From Artemisia argyi (lineage: Eukaryota > Streptophyta > Magnoliopsida > Asterales > Asteraceae): a stretch of DNA of 64,000 nucleotides. Under the pieces are notes generated by a model. That model had not been told where the DNA came from and did not search any database. It saw only the letters and a list, made by a program, of their open reading frames with translations. How positions within the stretch are numbered: the stretch's first letter is position 1; every line of letters starts with the position of its first letter. The DNA lies in assembly GCA_030686995.1 (NCBI GenBank), contig CM060692.1, positions 127,177,796-127,241,795 on the forward strand, written 5' to 3'. Made by a program: the position numbers and the translations under genes. Positions 9,698 to 22,099 of the stretch are shown one piece after another.

Positions 9698-11137
9698 TGA
9701 TATGTGGGAATTGCGCCCTCGCAATAGGTTTTACCTCTCAAGGGATCTTGAGAAGCTTACAACCCCCACCAGGCAGTGTACCTGATCTTTGTAGTATAGT
9801 ATAGTGACAAGTACCGAGGGATTGATCGTTCAACTTAGGAATAGTGTCGCTAGGATTAGAAAGCCTACTAAACTAGGTTTAGAGGTGAGGGATGATTCTT
9901 TTAGTATTTTTATATTTTATGGAAAGCAAGTAAAATCTCGAGTTTTGAAGGAGTGGGCGGAATTAGTTACTAGCCAACTAACCCAATTAACTAAAGATGT
10001 AATCAAAATAAAATAAAAGAAATGAAAATTAAACTAATATACTAATGTGGTGGAAACAATAATGAGAAAAGTTGTGTTTACTTAGATTTCATTACTCCCT
10101 ATATATCTTTTACCGGTTGATTAGCTTGTTACAATTGCATGGATAACGGGTTATATTCCTTAATACTAGTCGTAGGGCCGTGTACAATATTCCCTAACTC
10201 TATAAGATCCTACTTCAATCCTATGTCGAGCCGTTAAAAGCTCCTAACATGGGATCATTAGAATTCACTTATGCATTAAATACAACAAACAATCGTGGTA
10301 CACCTCCGATCATGTTTCTTAAGACGTTCAAGCAAGTTACCAATGGAAGTCTGCCAGTTTTCTTAAGCCTAACATCGAATACAATCATTTGTAAAAATTA
10401 TAGACAAACAATCAACCAATAATCAACATCTAGGTTTCACTACATCTAAGCAAACACAACAAAAGCCTAGCCTAGCATGATAAAAGAAAGATAAACATAA
10501 GATAGAATCAAACAATACATAAACATATTGAATGATTATTGAAGTACTTATCTTTATTAAAACATGGAAGAAAGAAGGGTTTGAAACCCCTTCAATATGC
10601 AGGAAATTCAACCTAGGGTTTGTGCACAACTTGTTCCACACTTTACAATGAAAAATTAAAAAATATATATATATATAGACTAAGCATCCTGACGGTGTCA
10701 TGTATTAACCTCTGACGCCGTCAACTCGCCGCCAAGTTGAAATTCGTATCCAGTCTTGACGCCTTCACGTACAAATCTATTCTGGGCCGTCAAGTGTATT
10801 TGGACCCTGACGGCCTTGGTGACGCCGTCAGGCCAAATAGCCTAAAAACGTTCTGGATCGTCACGTGTATTTTCCACTTCCACCCCTTTTGCCACTCTTG
10901 ACGCCGTCATGTGTAAATTCTTGACGTCGTCAGGTACTGTTCCCAGCAAGGAATTTGAGGCTTTGCCGTTTTCTTCACTTTTATGCTCCAAAAAGGTCCA
11001 AAATGCTTCCTTTTCCACACTTCTTCTCAAAAGTACCTAAAATGACAAAAGGAACGATTTAGGGCAATATTTGATCAAATAATCACGAATTCGGGCTTAA
11101 ATGACCCCTTAAAAGCGGTACACTCTTCGCCTCATCA
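9698..11137 (-). repeat. 3' LTR of Athila-like element 1
   Basis: 1440 bp, pairing with 55716-57158. In LTR orientation: GGGGTCATTTAAGCCC block, TGACG palindrome array (10690-10945), TATATATA near 10665-10675, then the tRNA-Asp-like stretch (9787-9815) near the end. Confidence 0.9.
10690..10945 (-). promoter_or_regulatory. TGACG-N-CGTCA palindrome array, LTR of element 1
   Basis: Around eight full, degenerate or half copies of TGACGCCGTCA within 255 bp. It lies directly upstream of the TATA stretch in LTR orientation. Confidence 0.75.
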
Positions 11138-13167
11138 AATACCCTTACACTTGGATTTGCTTGTCCTCAAGCAAATGCGCTTTTATTCTAATCAAAATAC
11201 AAGTTAGGGGTCATTTAACACTAATATAAAAGTAATTCCAACATATGATCGTTCCACTAAAAAACAAAAACAAGCACGGAGGTTATACACCAGCACCTCA
11301 TAAATAGTGTTTAGATATTCACATCTCTCGGGTGTAATAAAGTATATATCACAATATGGAAATGGAAAACATATCTCACTACCTGTCATAGCAAATAGAT
11401 TACCATAGGCTTAGGAAAGGATCAAACCTCCACCACTTGGCGTAAGCACCTAGGATAAACTATCAAAGAGGTCTTTTAAAGGGTTATAACGTTAGGTGTA
11501 GGGATATGGAAAACACGGTTTTGTTGGATAAAGGCAATATTTACTGGTGGTGAGTTAATCATCTTGGTTAATTACATGTACAATATGGTGTTGCTAAGCC
11601 AAGACTCGGCTCAACTTAAGCTAATAAATCAAAAATAGCAAAAACTTAAAACAAACATAGAATGAAACGGGATGGTAGTCCGTATGTTTTTCTCTTTTCT
11701 TCTTTTTCTATTTTTTTTCTTTTTCTTTATTTTTTTTTTCGATTTTTTTTTTTTGCATACACTTTTACCCTACCATCCAAAATAATACATCATAGGGAAT
11801 GTACATTCCCCTTACACTTGAATTTTTACATACTTTACAATAAACTACTCTAATGACTCGAATCAAGATAATTAAAACAGTTGGAGTACTTTTAAGATTA
11901 ATGCACATATCGGGGTAATATAAGATGTTCTTCCCCATTACTCCATAACACTAGTACTTTACCCATGAGTCCCAATCATCCCAAAACAATATGTACAAGA
12001 TATGACTCGACTTAGCAGCCATGTAAGTAATTAGATAATTAACTAAGGGTTTAAACATGTACCAATAATGCACTAAAGATGAGTACATACAAGGAAGGCT
12101 AAGGCTATTTGGTTGCACATTTGGGTGGGTTGTAACAAATTCTTCCTTTAAGTAAAATGCTTAAAGTTAGAAACGAAAGGATAGGCTCGGAGGGGTGTAC
12201 TAGGGGTATCGTGTACTAAAAATGAGTACAACGCAAAGGTGTGGGAAAAATTAATTGACTTTACTAGTCAAGTAATATGACTTAAATGGTCAAGTAATTA
12301 TGATACGGATTTAAACACAAGAGTGATCCTAATGCCTCTTATCATGTAGTAAATCCTACTACACGATGTAGTCTCACTAGCGGTCTCGGGATGCATCACT
12401 AACACAAATTCTAGAATCTAAATGCTACCGGTACACTCATAAGCACTAATAATAAATGCTTTTCCTATCAAATCTAAAGGCGAACCTCACATATTTTGGT
12501 GGAAATTTTTTCTGAATGATACGGTTTTGTGCTAGTCATACAACTCCCATCCATGAGACGCTTGTTAAGGCTAAAGTTTCACTCCTAAATGTTGTAAAAA
12601 AAAATTTAAATTTGGTGCTAAAATTACACTAACAAGTATTTCTCTTAGTTTTTTACACACCTACTATCAAACAAACAAACTCAAGTGCAATAGTATCCTA
12701 TAAGGTATCATCATTTACCCTCCCCTTACACTTAGGATGAACATTGTCCCCAATGTTCAATTAAAGGATGTAAAAGTAAAAACAGGTAAAAGAATGAAAA
12801 CAAATACTCCCCTGATTCGTTCGATGTGGATAGTGTGTCAACAAGGTTAGATTTTCCTTCAAGAAAATGAACGTTGAAAGCTTCCCTCAAGAAATATAAA
12901 TCATCTTCTTGTCATATATAACCTGTTAAACCTGAGAAAACAATCAAGGCAAACCTCGCGTAAAATTGGCGGCAATCTATATATACTAACAAATCCTAGA
13001 AAACAATTTAAGATATAATGCTTGTGGAATGAATGTTTGCAGATTTCCTGGAGTTTATAAAACTAAAGAATCAACAAAAACTTTAAGACTCCGGTATAAA
13101 CAAAACTCGCAAAGTTTTTTAGAATTTTGGTACCTGACGCCGTCAGGTTGTAATTCCTGACGCCGTC
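11138..13167 (-). other. Non-coding 3' internal region of Athila-like element 1
   Basis: No ORF of note. Next to the LTR is the PPT side with hairpin TTTGCTTGTCCTCAAGCAAA (11156-11175). The rest matches 16578-17720 and 46990-49140 (other family members), for example CTCACTAGCGGTCTCGGGATG near 12372. It contains T-rich tracts at 11690-11755 and two TGACGCCGTC words at 13136-13167, where the Tat-lineage element begins. Confidence 0.7.
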
Positions 13168-13387
13168 TAGTATGCGCAGTGCGTAGCTGCGTATGCTAGA
13201 CTAGCGGGAAGCGTGGCAGGGAAGCTTTTAGTATTTCCCGCCAAAAAGAATATACGGTGTATCTAGGCTTAAAAAGTCCCACGTATCCCTTGAAAGACGT
13301 GAAAAAGTGTTGTACCTGTTGGTATTCTAGCCACACGATGAAGGTAGTGGGATCCACGTGGCATCCATCCAAGGCGAGGGGTAACCC

Positions 13388-13395
13388 TATATAAA
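13388..13395 (+). promoter_or_regulatory. TATA box upstream of the antisense ORF
   Basis: TATATAAA lies 137 bp before the ORF start and is followed by TCACTGTGATTATCACAGT, a short dyad. The position fits a dedicated promoter for the antisense transcript. Confidence 0.5.
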
Positions 13396-13531
13396 GGGTT
13401 CCCGATTTTCACTGTGATTATCACAGTAAAAACGCCATTTCTCCACTGTTAGAATCATCAAACATCAATCAAGAAACCTAGTATCTATTAAGGTAATAGC
13501 GCGTGCGCTCCTTAGTCAAAGCACATAAAAA

Positions 13532-15171
13532 ATGGTTCGCCAATTGATTGATTTTGTCTCTGAGATTGACGAGGATGAACTCCGTCAATTCACCTCCGAC
13601 TATTTCATTCCACTCACGTTGCACCCGGAAGTACCGGAGGCAGACGCATGTATTGCAGACTTCCCTGAGGGGAAGATAGGGGTATACACGCGCTTTTTTG
13701 AGTTTGCGAACCAACGCATGCCTATATCCCTATTCCTGAGCGACATACTCAACTTCTATCGTCTGCATATATCTCAGCTGCACTGTATAGGTGCGGCGAA
13801 GATAATAAATTTTGAAGTAAATTGTCGTTTACTTGCTATAAACCCAACCATCAATCTCTTCTGCGCGTTTTACCACACAACGTGGTCAAACGGGTGGGTG
13901 TCTTTTTAGAAGTGCCCAGGGCGCTATCAATATTATACTGAGAAAGTAGACGCCCTTAGGAATTGGAGGGAGAGGTTTTTCTGGGTGGATGATACGGTGT
14001 TCCCCTGGCTCTTTGAGTTCTATACGTAGGGGACGCTGCCGAAGGATGAGCACCCAGACCCCGGGATGTACAATGTGGGTGATGCAGAGACTATCAATAC
14101 CAACTGCATCATCATCAACTCCTACCCCGAGGAGTTTTTGGTGCATATGGGGATTAGCTCGAACTATTTTCAAGGCGCAGACGAGGTGCCAACATTTCTG
14201 GATGAGAGCGGTCGGGGTGGGTGCTTGTCCTTCTTTTCCTTCACATCTATAGTGTAAGCATTCTTTTATATTGCAATTTGAATGACTCAATTGTTCTTTG
14301 CTGCTTGTTTATGTGTTGCGCAGAGATGGATTTGTTCAGCGTGGTGAGGTTGACAAAGCCCACACAAGTGACTGTGGGTGTGCGCCCGTTGGGGGAAGGC
14401 GAGATACCCATCCTGGAGGCCATAGTCGGGCGTACTTATGTGCAAGAGGAACCGGCTGATGTGGAACAATCCCTACTGAACGCGACTCCTGTGCAAACTG
14501 TTCCTGCGCCGGAAGTGCCAACTCCTGAGCCTGCGCGCACTGAATCTTCTGAAGGTGTTGGGATCCTCAAGGTTGATACTGATTCTGAAGAGGAGCACCA
14601 GGGTGTCAAGCGCAAGGCTTCTAGTGATGGTGGTGAGGGCACGTCCAAGCGCAGGCGCCACATCATTACTGTGGATGAGTCCACAGATGAGGAGGCTTCG
14701 CTGTCTGTGGCTGCGCGGGATACTGTTGAGACCTCCTCTCCCATGTAAGGGACAATGTCATGGTTTTGTTTTCTTTTTTTTTTCTTTTTTTATTTTCTAT
14801 ACAATGTCTTGACTTCTTGCTTTTTGCATGTAGTGACAAAGCTGCAGGGGGTGATGCAGTGCATATGGAGTAAGTGCCACCGCAGGTGAGTCACTCTCAG
14901 GTAGAGGAGCCGTTGAAGGCGAGTGAGGAGATGTCTGCGCAGGAGCTGATGGAAGAGTTGAGTGTGGCTGCTGAGCGTCAAGCCAAGTTGGTTGCTCATC
15001 TCAAGGCTCAATATGCTGGTGAAAGTAGCAGCAGTGCGCAAAAGGATGAGGAAATTGCGCTACTGAAGGCGCAGTTGGCTGATGCACGGGCGGAGGTAGA
15101 GTCAACAAATATGTATGCTGCACAACTCGCTGATGAGAAGATGTCCCTGCTTGCCCAGGTCAGCCGATAAC
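13532..15171 (+). pseudogene. Tat antisense ORF, gypsy-type transposase-like protein, left half
   Basis: The first exon carries the domain known as putative gypsy-type transposon (Transposase_28): FPEGKIGVYTRFFEFANQR, then FLSDILNFYRLHISQL and CAFYHTTWSNGWVSF. In-frame stops follow at about 13907 and 14026. A second exon (about 14325-14744, after an AG at 14324) has MDLFSVVRLTKPTQVTVGVR, an acidic middle and a KRKASSDGG...SKRRR basic patch. A third (about 14834-15171) is coiled-coil (EELSVAAERQAKLVAHLKAQ). It is interrupted at 15171 by Athila-like element 2 and continues at 40745. Known members have no proven function. Confidence 0.7.
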
Positions 15172-16577
15172 TGATACATGGGGATCGCACCCTCGCAACA
15201 GGTTTTACCTCTCGAGGGATCTTGAGAAGCTTACAACCCCCACTAGGCAGTATACCTGATCGTTGTAGTATAGTATAGTGACAAGTACCGGGGGATTGAT
15301 CGTTTAACTCAGGAATAGTGTCGCTAGGATTAGAAAGCCTACTAAACTAGGTCTAGAGGTGAGGGATGATTCTTTTTGTATTTTTATATTTTATGGAAAG
15401 CAATTAAAATCTCTGGTTTTGAAAGAGTGGGCGGAATTAGTTGCTAACCAACTAACCCAATTTACTAAAGATGCAATCAAAATAAAATAAAATAAATGAA
15501 AATACAACAAATTATACTAATGTGGTGGTAACAATAATGAGGAAAGTTGTGTTTACTTAGGTTTCATTACTCCCTAGATATCTTTTACAGGTTGATAGCT
15601 TGTTACAATTGCATGGATGACGGGTCATATTCCTTAATACTAGTCGTAGGGCCGTGTACAATATTCGCTAACTTTATAGGATCCTACTTCACTCCTATGT
15701 CGAGCCGTTAGAAGCTCCTAAAATGGGATCATTAGAATTCTCCTACGCATTAAATACAACCAAAAATCGTAGTACACCTCCGATCATATTTCTTAAGACG
15801 TTCAAGCAAGTTACCAATGGAAGTCTGCCAGTTTTCTTAAGCCTAACATCGTAACAATTATAAACAAACAATCAACCCATAATCAACATCTAGGTTTCAC
15901 TACATCTAAGCAAACACAATGAAAATCTAGCCTAGCATGTTAAATAGAAGACAAGCATAAGATATAATCAAACAACACATAGACATATTGAATGATTTGA
16001 AGGAATACTTATCATTAATTGAACATGAAAGATTCAAGGGGTTGAAACCCTTGAAAAGCTGATAAAATTCGGACTAGGGTTTTTTCCCTCAAAGTTGCAC
16101 ACTAATGAATGAAATTTGGAAAACTATAAATAGATTACACATCGTGACGGCGTCACGTATTGGATTGTGATGTCGTCAACTCGCCGCCATAACAAAATCG
16201 TATTGCCTAGATCTACTTGTGACGCCGTCATGTATAGTTGTGCTCTGGGCCGTCACTAATGTTTGGACCCTGACGGCCTTGGGTGACGCCGTCATCTCCT
16301 ATGTTTAAAAACTCTCTGGATCGTCACGTGTATTTTCCACATCCACCTCTTTTGTAACTCTTGACGCCGTCAGGTAATGTTCCAGCAAGGAAAATTGAGA
16401 CTTTGCCGTTTTCTTCACTTTTATGCTCCAAAAACGTCCAAAATGCTTCATTTTCCAGATTTGTCTCCAAAAGTACCTAAAATGACAAAAGGAACGATTT
16501 AGGGCAATATTTGATCAAATAATCTCGAATTCGGGCTTAAATGACCCCCTAAAAGCGATTCACTTCTCGCCTCATCA
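15172..16577 (-). repeat. 3' LTR of Athila-like element 2
   Basis: 1406 bp, pairing with 39305-40744 with visible divergence (about seven differences in the first 100 bp, fewer after). It holds the palindrome array (16144-16372), an AT-rich TATA-like stretch just beyond it, and an exact 15-nt tRNA-Asp match at 15260-15274. Confidence 0.9.
15260..15290 (+). other. tRNA-Asp 5'-end-like stretch in LTR
   Basis: TCGTTGTAGTATAGT is identical to nucleotides 2-16 of plant tRNA-Asp(GUC). It is followed by a 5-nt duplication-like insert and AGTGACAAGTACC, which resembles the D-arm region. On the element RNA (minus strand) this is the complement. The tRNA 3' half is absent, so this is not a tRNA gene. 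Confidence 0.7.
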
Positions 16578-18162
16578 AATACCCTTAAATGACTCGACTT
16601 AGCAACCATGTTATCAATTAGACAATTAACTAAGGGTTTAACATGTAACAATAATGCACTAAAGATGAGTGCATAAACGGAAGGCTAAGGCGATTTGGTT
16701 GCAAATTTGGGTGGGTTGTAACAAATTCTTCCTTTAAGTAAGATGCTTAAAGTTAGAAACGAAAAGATAGGCTCAGAGAGGTGTACTAGGGTATCGTATA
16801 CTAAAAATGAGTACAACGCTAAGGTGTGGGAAAAATTAATTGACTTTATTAGCCAAGTAATATGACTTAAGTGGTCAAGTAATTATGATACGGGTTTAAC
16901 ACAAGGGTGATCCTAATGCCTCTTATCATGTAGTAAATCCTACTACACGAATGTAGTCTCACTAGCAGTCTCGGAATGCATCACTAATGTAAGTTCTAAA
17001 ATCTAAATGCTACCGGTACACTCATAAGCACTAATAATGAATGCTTTTCCTATCAAATCTAAAGGCGAACCTCACATATTTGGGTGGAAAATTTTTCTGA
17101 ATGGTACGGTTTTGTTCTAGTCATACAACTCCTATCCATGAGACACTTGCTAAGGCTAAAGTTTCACTCCTAAATGTTGTAAAAAAAATAAATTTGGCGC
17201 TAAAATTACGCTAACAAGTATTTCTCTTAGTTTTATTACACACCTACCATCAAACAAACAAACTCAAGTGCAATTGTATCCTATAAGGTATCATCATTTA
17301 TCCTCCCCTTACACTTAGGATGAACATTGTCCCCAATTAAAGAATGTAAAAGTGAAATAAGTAAAAGAATGAAAATAAATACTCCCCTGATTCGTTCGGT
17401 GTGGATAGTGTATCAACAAGGTTAGATCTTCCTCCAAGAAATTGAACGTTCAAAGCTTCCCTTCCAGAAAATAAATCATCTTCTTGTCATATATAACCTG
17501 AGAAAACAAACAAGGCAACCTCGCGTAAAATCGGCGGCAATCTATATATACTAACAAATCCTAGAAAACAATTTAAGATGTGGAATGAATGTTTGCAGAT
17601 TTCCTGGAGTTTATAAAACTAAAGAATTAACAAAAAACTTTAAGACTCCGGTTTAAACAAAACTCGCAAAATTTCCAGAATTTTACACGTGACGCCGTCA
17701 GGTGTTAAACCCTGACGCTGTCAGAAGTGACCTGCAGAAATCTTTATGTTAAGTTTCCGGAGAACTTCTGGAAAAACTTATGTCCTATTTCCTGAAAAAT
17801 CCTGCAAAACATCATTATGACTAGATACAAGCATTTGACTCAAACAAATACTAATAGCCATGTTCATTTAATATTGTGGCGAATCATAATCATTTTCGTT
17901 CTTATAAACAAATTTGGATTTCCTTTACATTTAACTTTTGCAAAATACCTTTATATGTAATTAAGACGAAGTTAAAAACAAAATAAAGCATTTTCACAAT
18001 TTACTTTGAAACATGATTTACCAACAATAAAAATAAAACACGCATACGGAAACAAATAAAATCAAACAAACAAAACAAATAAAACACATAAAACAAATAA
18101 AAGCTTGGGTTGCCTCCCAATAAGCGCTTGTTTTTGTTCGAGTCACGAGCCTGACTCTACCC
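16578..18162 (-). other. Non-coding 3' internal region of element 2
   Basis: Matches the equivalent regions of elements 1 and 3. Relative to them, the sequence just inside the LTR, including the PPT hairpin, is deleted. Two TGACGCCGTCA-type words occur at 17690-17722. TTGGGTTGCCTCCCAATAAG near 18105-18125 is the conserved block that follows the coding part in Athila-like elements. No ORF. Confidence 0.7.
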
Positions 18163-19319
18163 TTATTTAACGAAAATAGGGGAGGTTTTCCCTACACTTA
18201 TGATTAAGTGCGGGTGGAAGTAGCGATACACACCATCTCGGTGGAAGTATGCCTCGTGAGGAAAGAGTGGTGGATGAATTATATGCTCAAAGGGGTGTGC
18301 TCCTTTCATCATAACCTTACCTAGTTCACTTTGGTCAATGGGTGAGTTAAAGTTTTCTCCTAGAAAGGGATCATTTTTTATCAACTTAGAGAGATTCCTA
18401 GTTAATAATCCATTTTGACCTAATAAACCTGGTTTAAACCCATAATATTTCTTGTGATCACTCACAAATGGGTGATGTAAGTATCTAAGATCATGGTTCA
18501 CTCCTATGTCAGCTTCCTCTCTACAAGGCTTAGAGTCTACTACCTTTATCCGAAGACTACCCGGACTACATGGGTTGATGGGTGGATCGGGACCTTTTTC
18601 AATTCCTAAATTTTCATCCAAGGATGGAAGATTAGGTAACGGATTCGGTTGAAGCTCCGGTTCATCAAAACTAGGAACTTCCTTAGAGCTAGAAGAAAGG
18701 TCATCACTACAAGTGTTAAAACCTATGTTCTCAAGTTGTGCTTGGTCCAAGGGTTCTACCTTTATTGGGGTTCCTATAGTCTCTTCTACTTCTTCCGGGT
18801 AAGTCACGGGTGGTGTGTATGCCTCAAATGATGTTAGGACTTGTGGGGTACTTTGTGAGCTTATGTTATATACTTCATCATTCCTTGTGTCAAGATCACC
18901 TATATCCTCAACATGTGTTTTATTATAATCTAACCGTACCATTTTCCCAAGTATCTCAAGTGCTTCTCTAGGCATCTCAACTTCTATATCTGAATCATAA
19001 GGATCATCCTCAATATTCTGACTGCTATATTCAAATTGCCCAAAGGATTAATCATGTGTTTCTTGAGATTCATCATCATCGATCAAAAAACCTAGGTCTT
19101 TTTGATCAATGTGATCATGTTCGGCAAAATCCTCCATCACATCAAGGTCACCTATGTGTTCATCCTGTATTATGGTAGTGCCTAACCATGACATGCAGCT
19201 AGGTGGCTCATACGAAACTATCCTAGATGAAGGCTCATATGGTGCATAGGTTTCACTAAGTGAGGCATTTTGAGGGGTTGATGGAGCTCCTAAGGTGAAT
19301 TCTTTAAAAGTCTTATGCA
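18163..19319 (-). pseudogene. Unrecognised ORF of Athila-like element 2, main part
   Basis: Reads from 19319 down to 18163 in one frame with a single internal TAA (at 19048). It continues the N-terminal piece at 38974-39120, from which it was separated by the chromovirus. The predicted protein (about 430 residues over both pieces) is acidic. It has a repeated-looking SETYAPYEPSSRIVSYEPPS segment, an Asp/Glu-rich middle, and a C-terminal part rich in His/Pro/aromatic residues (HIIHPPLFPHEAYFHRDGVY). I see no zinc knuckle, protease or polymerase motif and recognise no family. It occupies the place of gag, directly after the primer site, so a role in RNA packaging or in parasitising another element's gag is possible but is inference. 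Confidence 0.6.
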
Positions 19320-20512
19320 CTTGGTGTAACCTCTCATAAATTTCCCTTACGATTAGTAAATGCATAAGAATAAATAAAACGATGTTACGATAAATTAACA
19401 CCATTTTACGGGTAACAAATTTTTTTTTATATGGCTTGATATTGAACCACTACGATAACTGTGATTGGCCGTTTACCCAGGAACGATGCTTACACACGAC
19501 CTAGATAGCCTATAATTATTGCGAACGATAAATATTTATATAACGCGTTTATATTTAAAACAATACATTTCGTCTAAATAACGTATACTATTTATATATT
19601 CCCCGAACCTACGAAACTTCCCGAGAACGCTCACTAATATTTTTGAACTTCGACACGATAATCGGGACACACTAGGTGGGCCCCCAACACCCAATGGGCC
19701 ACGGTTACACAATACACAACCAAACGGACTCCTTTTTATTTTTCTTTTTCTTTGGGCCGACACAAATCCTGAACCCAAGTTACAAGCCCAAAACGCACCC
19801 TTTAATTTCTTTTGCTTTCTTTCTTTGTTTTCTGCTGGCCGCGACACTCCAAACGCACCCTATTTCTAAACGATTTTTACACATAACGAACCAATTTTAT
19901 TGCACATTATGATTTGCCTAGTACCCAAGATACACACGAGACCAAAACTTCGCTCACTCACCTTCGTTCACTATATTAAAAACGTACAAAGCAAAGCATG
20001 AAACCATCCATGGAGATAAGGCCAAAACGTGGCACAAGGCTTCTTCCATGCCTCCCCTCTTCCCCTATGACAAGTAAGCGAACACTATGCACAATGATCA
20101 TTGTCAGGAATGAACATGAAGCAATCTTACTCAATCTTAGCTTTGTAACATCACGATTGGACAAGAAGAGAGGTGGCATACGTTTGTATCTATCCTACAC
20201 ACAATACCATGTGAACTTATCATGTCTACACTCACCAAAAGTTACTATAAAAACCTTCCATGCAAGCACAAACTAAAACTACACTTATACGTACCATATC
20301 ACTAAAAATATTAACGAGAGAGAAGTGATGGAGGAACGAACGGATTGCTAGGAGAACCACATCTCAAAACGAACCTAGGAAGCAAGGATTGGAGCCATTT
20401 GAACCTTGGAGGAACGTGAAGTGAACCACGGAGCTTTTGAACCATCCCACGAACCATACGCCTTGTTTTACTCCACCTTTCATAGGTGAGGTGAGACATA
20501 AACTTTTCTTTC

Positions 20513-20516
<4 letters not shown>

Positions 20517-20608
<92 letters not shown>
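20517..20608. repeat. (TA)n microsatellite, expanded
   Basis: About 92 bp of TA, against about 12 bp at the matching place in the 3' LTR (36820-36831). Confidence 0.95.
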
Positions 20609-20609
<1 letters not shown>

Positions 20610-21595
20610 GTATAGTTATATTATGCACAATCACTTGGAACCTATAACTCGTAAATCTTAAAAACAGCGTATACATTTTATGTGTCATACTATTTCTTAG
20701 TTATATCATTAACGAGAACCTATAATAACATTGGACTTATATTAACGAGAACACAACATAAATCACACATTTCTAAGTCATTTGGACCTATACGACATAT
20801 GCTAAAACACTTAGTTTATTTTCAAGTTTTATCAAGTTTTACGCATGAGTTTGTGGCCACACTTTGGCCTCGACATTTCTGATTTCAACACACGACCCAT
20901 CATTATTAATGTACGACCTATTTGTTTGCTTGGAACACTAATGAAAATGATAAATAAGCTGACTTAATAACTTCGTTTGATCACTTAACGAGACCTAAAT
21001 CTAATCGCTATTGAAAACAGTTTTCAGAAACTTAAAAACCTTAAGTGGGCCGAAAAGCCCAAAAAGCTCATTTTAGCTTATTACGATAAGCTAAGCAAAT
21101 AAGCTCTTTTGAAATGATTTTATAACTTAAAAATATGGATTTTGATAAAACAAATGTACCCCCAAACCCCTTGGATCATAAATCCTTAACGGGCCCTTAA
21201 TATTGGCTCGTTAAGCCCATTTAGTAAAATAAGTTGAGATTAAGCTAATAAGCTGTTGGTATAAGCTGTTTAAGACCTTATGAGCTTATTGAAATAATAA
21301 AAATGCTAAGTTTTAAATTTGGTAATGTTTGGACTATTTTTGCAAATATTTGAGAGTTAGGGACTAAAATTGTCAAGTTTGTAAACTTTGGGTGAAAAAT
21401 ATAAAAACTGTTTTTGTAAGGGTATAAACTGTAAATATTGAAACTTAGGGATAATGAATGTAAATATTTGATATTTGGACTAAAAACGTAAATATATATA
21501 ATTTTTGGACTAACGACGTAAATGTTTTCCGTTAAAGGTAAGAAGTGTAAAATTGAGAAACATAAGGGATCGAATAGTAATATTGATTTTTAATA

Positions 21596-21602
<7 letters not shown>

Positions 21603-21648
<46 letters not shown>
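21603..21648. repeat. (TA)n microsatellite
   Basis: About 46 bp; the 3' LTR counterpart at 37826-37902 has about 77 bp. Confidence 0.95.
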
Positions 21649-21650
<2 letters not shown>

Positions 21651-21685
21651 AATATATATTAAAATGATAAATAATAAACGTAACT

Positions 21686-21789
<104 letters not shown>

Positions 21790-21866
21790 TTATATTATAT
21801 ATAACAGGAGGCGTTACACGTAGATAAATCAACATAACGCCACCTCATTGCCATGTAATTCATTAT

Positions 21867-21963
21867 CCGCCATGTCATCACATTGTTGCCATGTAAGCAA
21901 TTTTTTTAATTCGGAATCCGCCATGTCATCACATTGTTGCCATGTAAGCAATTTTTTTAACTC
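21867..21963. repeat. Tandem duplication in the Helitron 5' part
   Basis: A unit of about 50 bp starting CCGCCATGTCATCACATTG and running through TTGCCATGTAAGC and a T tract occurs twice in a row. A shorter GGATTTATTAAAGCAAT duplication follows. Confidence 0.8.
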
Positions 21964-22042
21964 GGATTTATTAAAGCAATTTTCGGATTTATTAAAGCAA
22001 TAATTCGGCTGGCATATTTTTTATAAAAAAAATCAACTGCAT

Positions 22043-22096
22043 GGATTCGAACTCAAGACCAATTTGATATTATGTGGTGTGTTAACCACTAAACCA
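22043..22096 (-). ncRNA. tRNA-derived (SINE-head-like) segment with A and B boxes
   Basis: On the minus strand TGGTTTAGTGG (22096-22086) fits the A-box consensus and AGTTCGAATCC (22053-22043) fits the B box with one mismatch. The boxes are 32 bp apart. I see no full cloverleaf, so a SINE head or tRNA relic is more likely than a working tRNA gene. Confidence 0.4.
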
Positions 22097-22099
22097 CCA

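Noticed and set aside
9804..10016. 70-codon frame repeated at 39412 and 55822
   Set aside because: It is antisense to the Athila-like LTR and opens with GTG, not ATG. Its repetition only reflects LTR copies.
13478..13714. Minus-strand frame in the Tat antisense ORF exon
   Set aside because: Shadow of the plus-strand Transposase_28-like exon.
15260..15290. tRNA-Asp gene
   Set aside because: Only the 5' part resembles tRNA-Asp. The anticodon, T-arm and 3' acceptor are absent and a 5-nt insert disrupts it.
19536..19847. Minus-strand 103-codon frame in chromovirus LTR (also 35839-36150)
   Set aside because: Present in both LTRs only because they are duplicates; no motif and no reason to expect antisense coding.
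20437..20661. Poly Ile-Tyr open frame (also 2540-2881, 28247-28576)
   Set aside because: These are translations of TA or TTA microsatellites.
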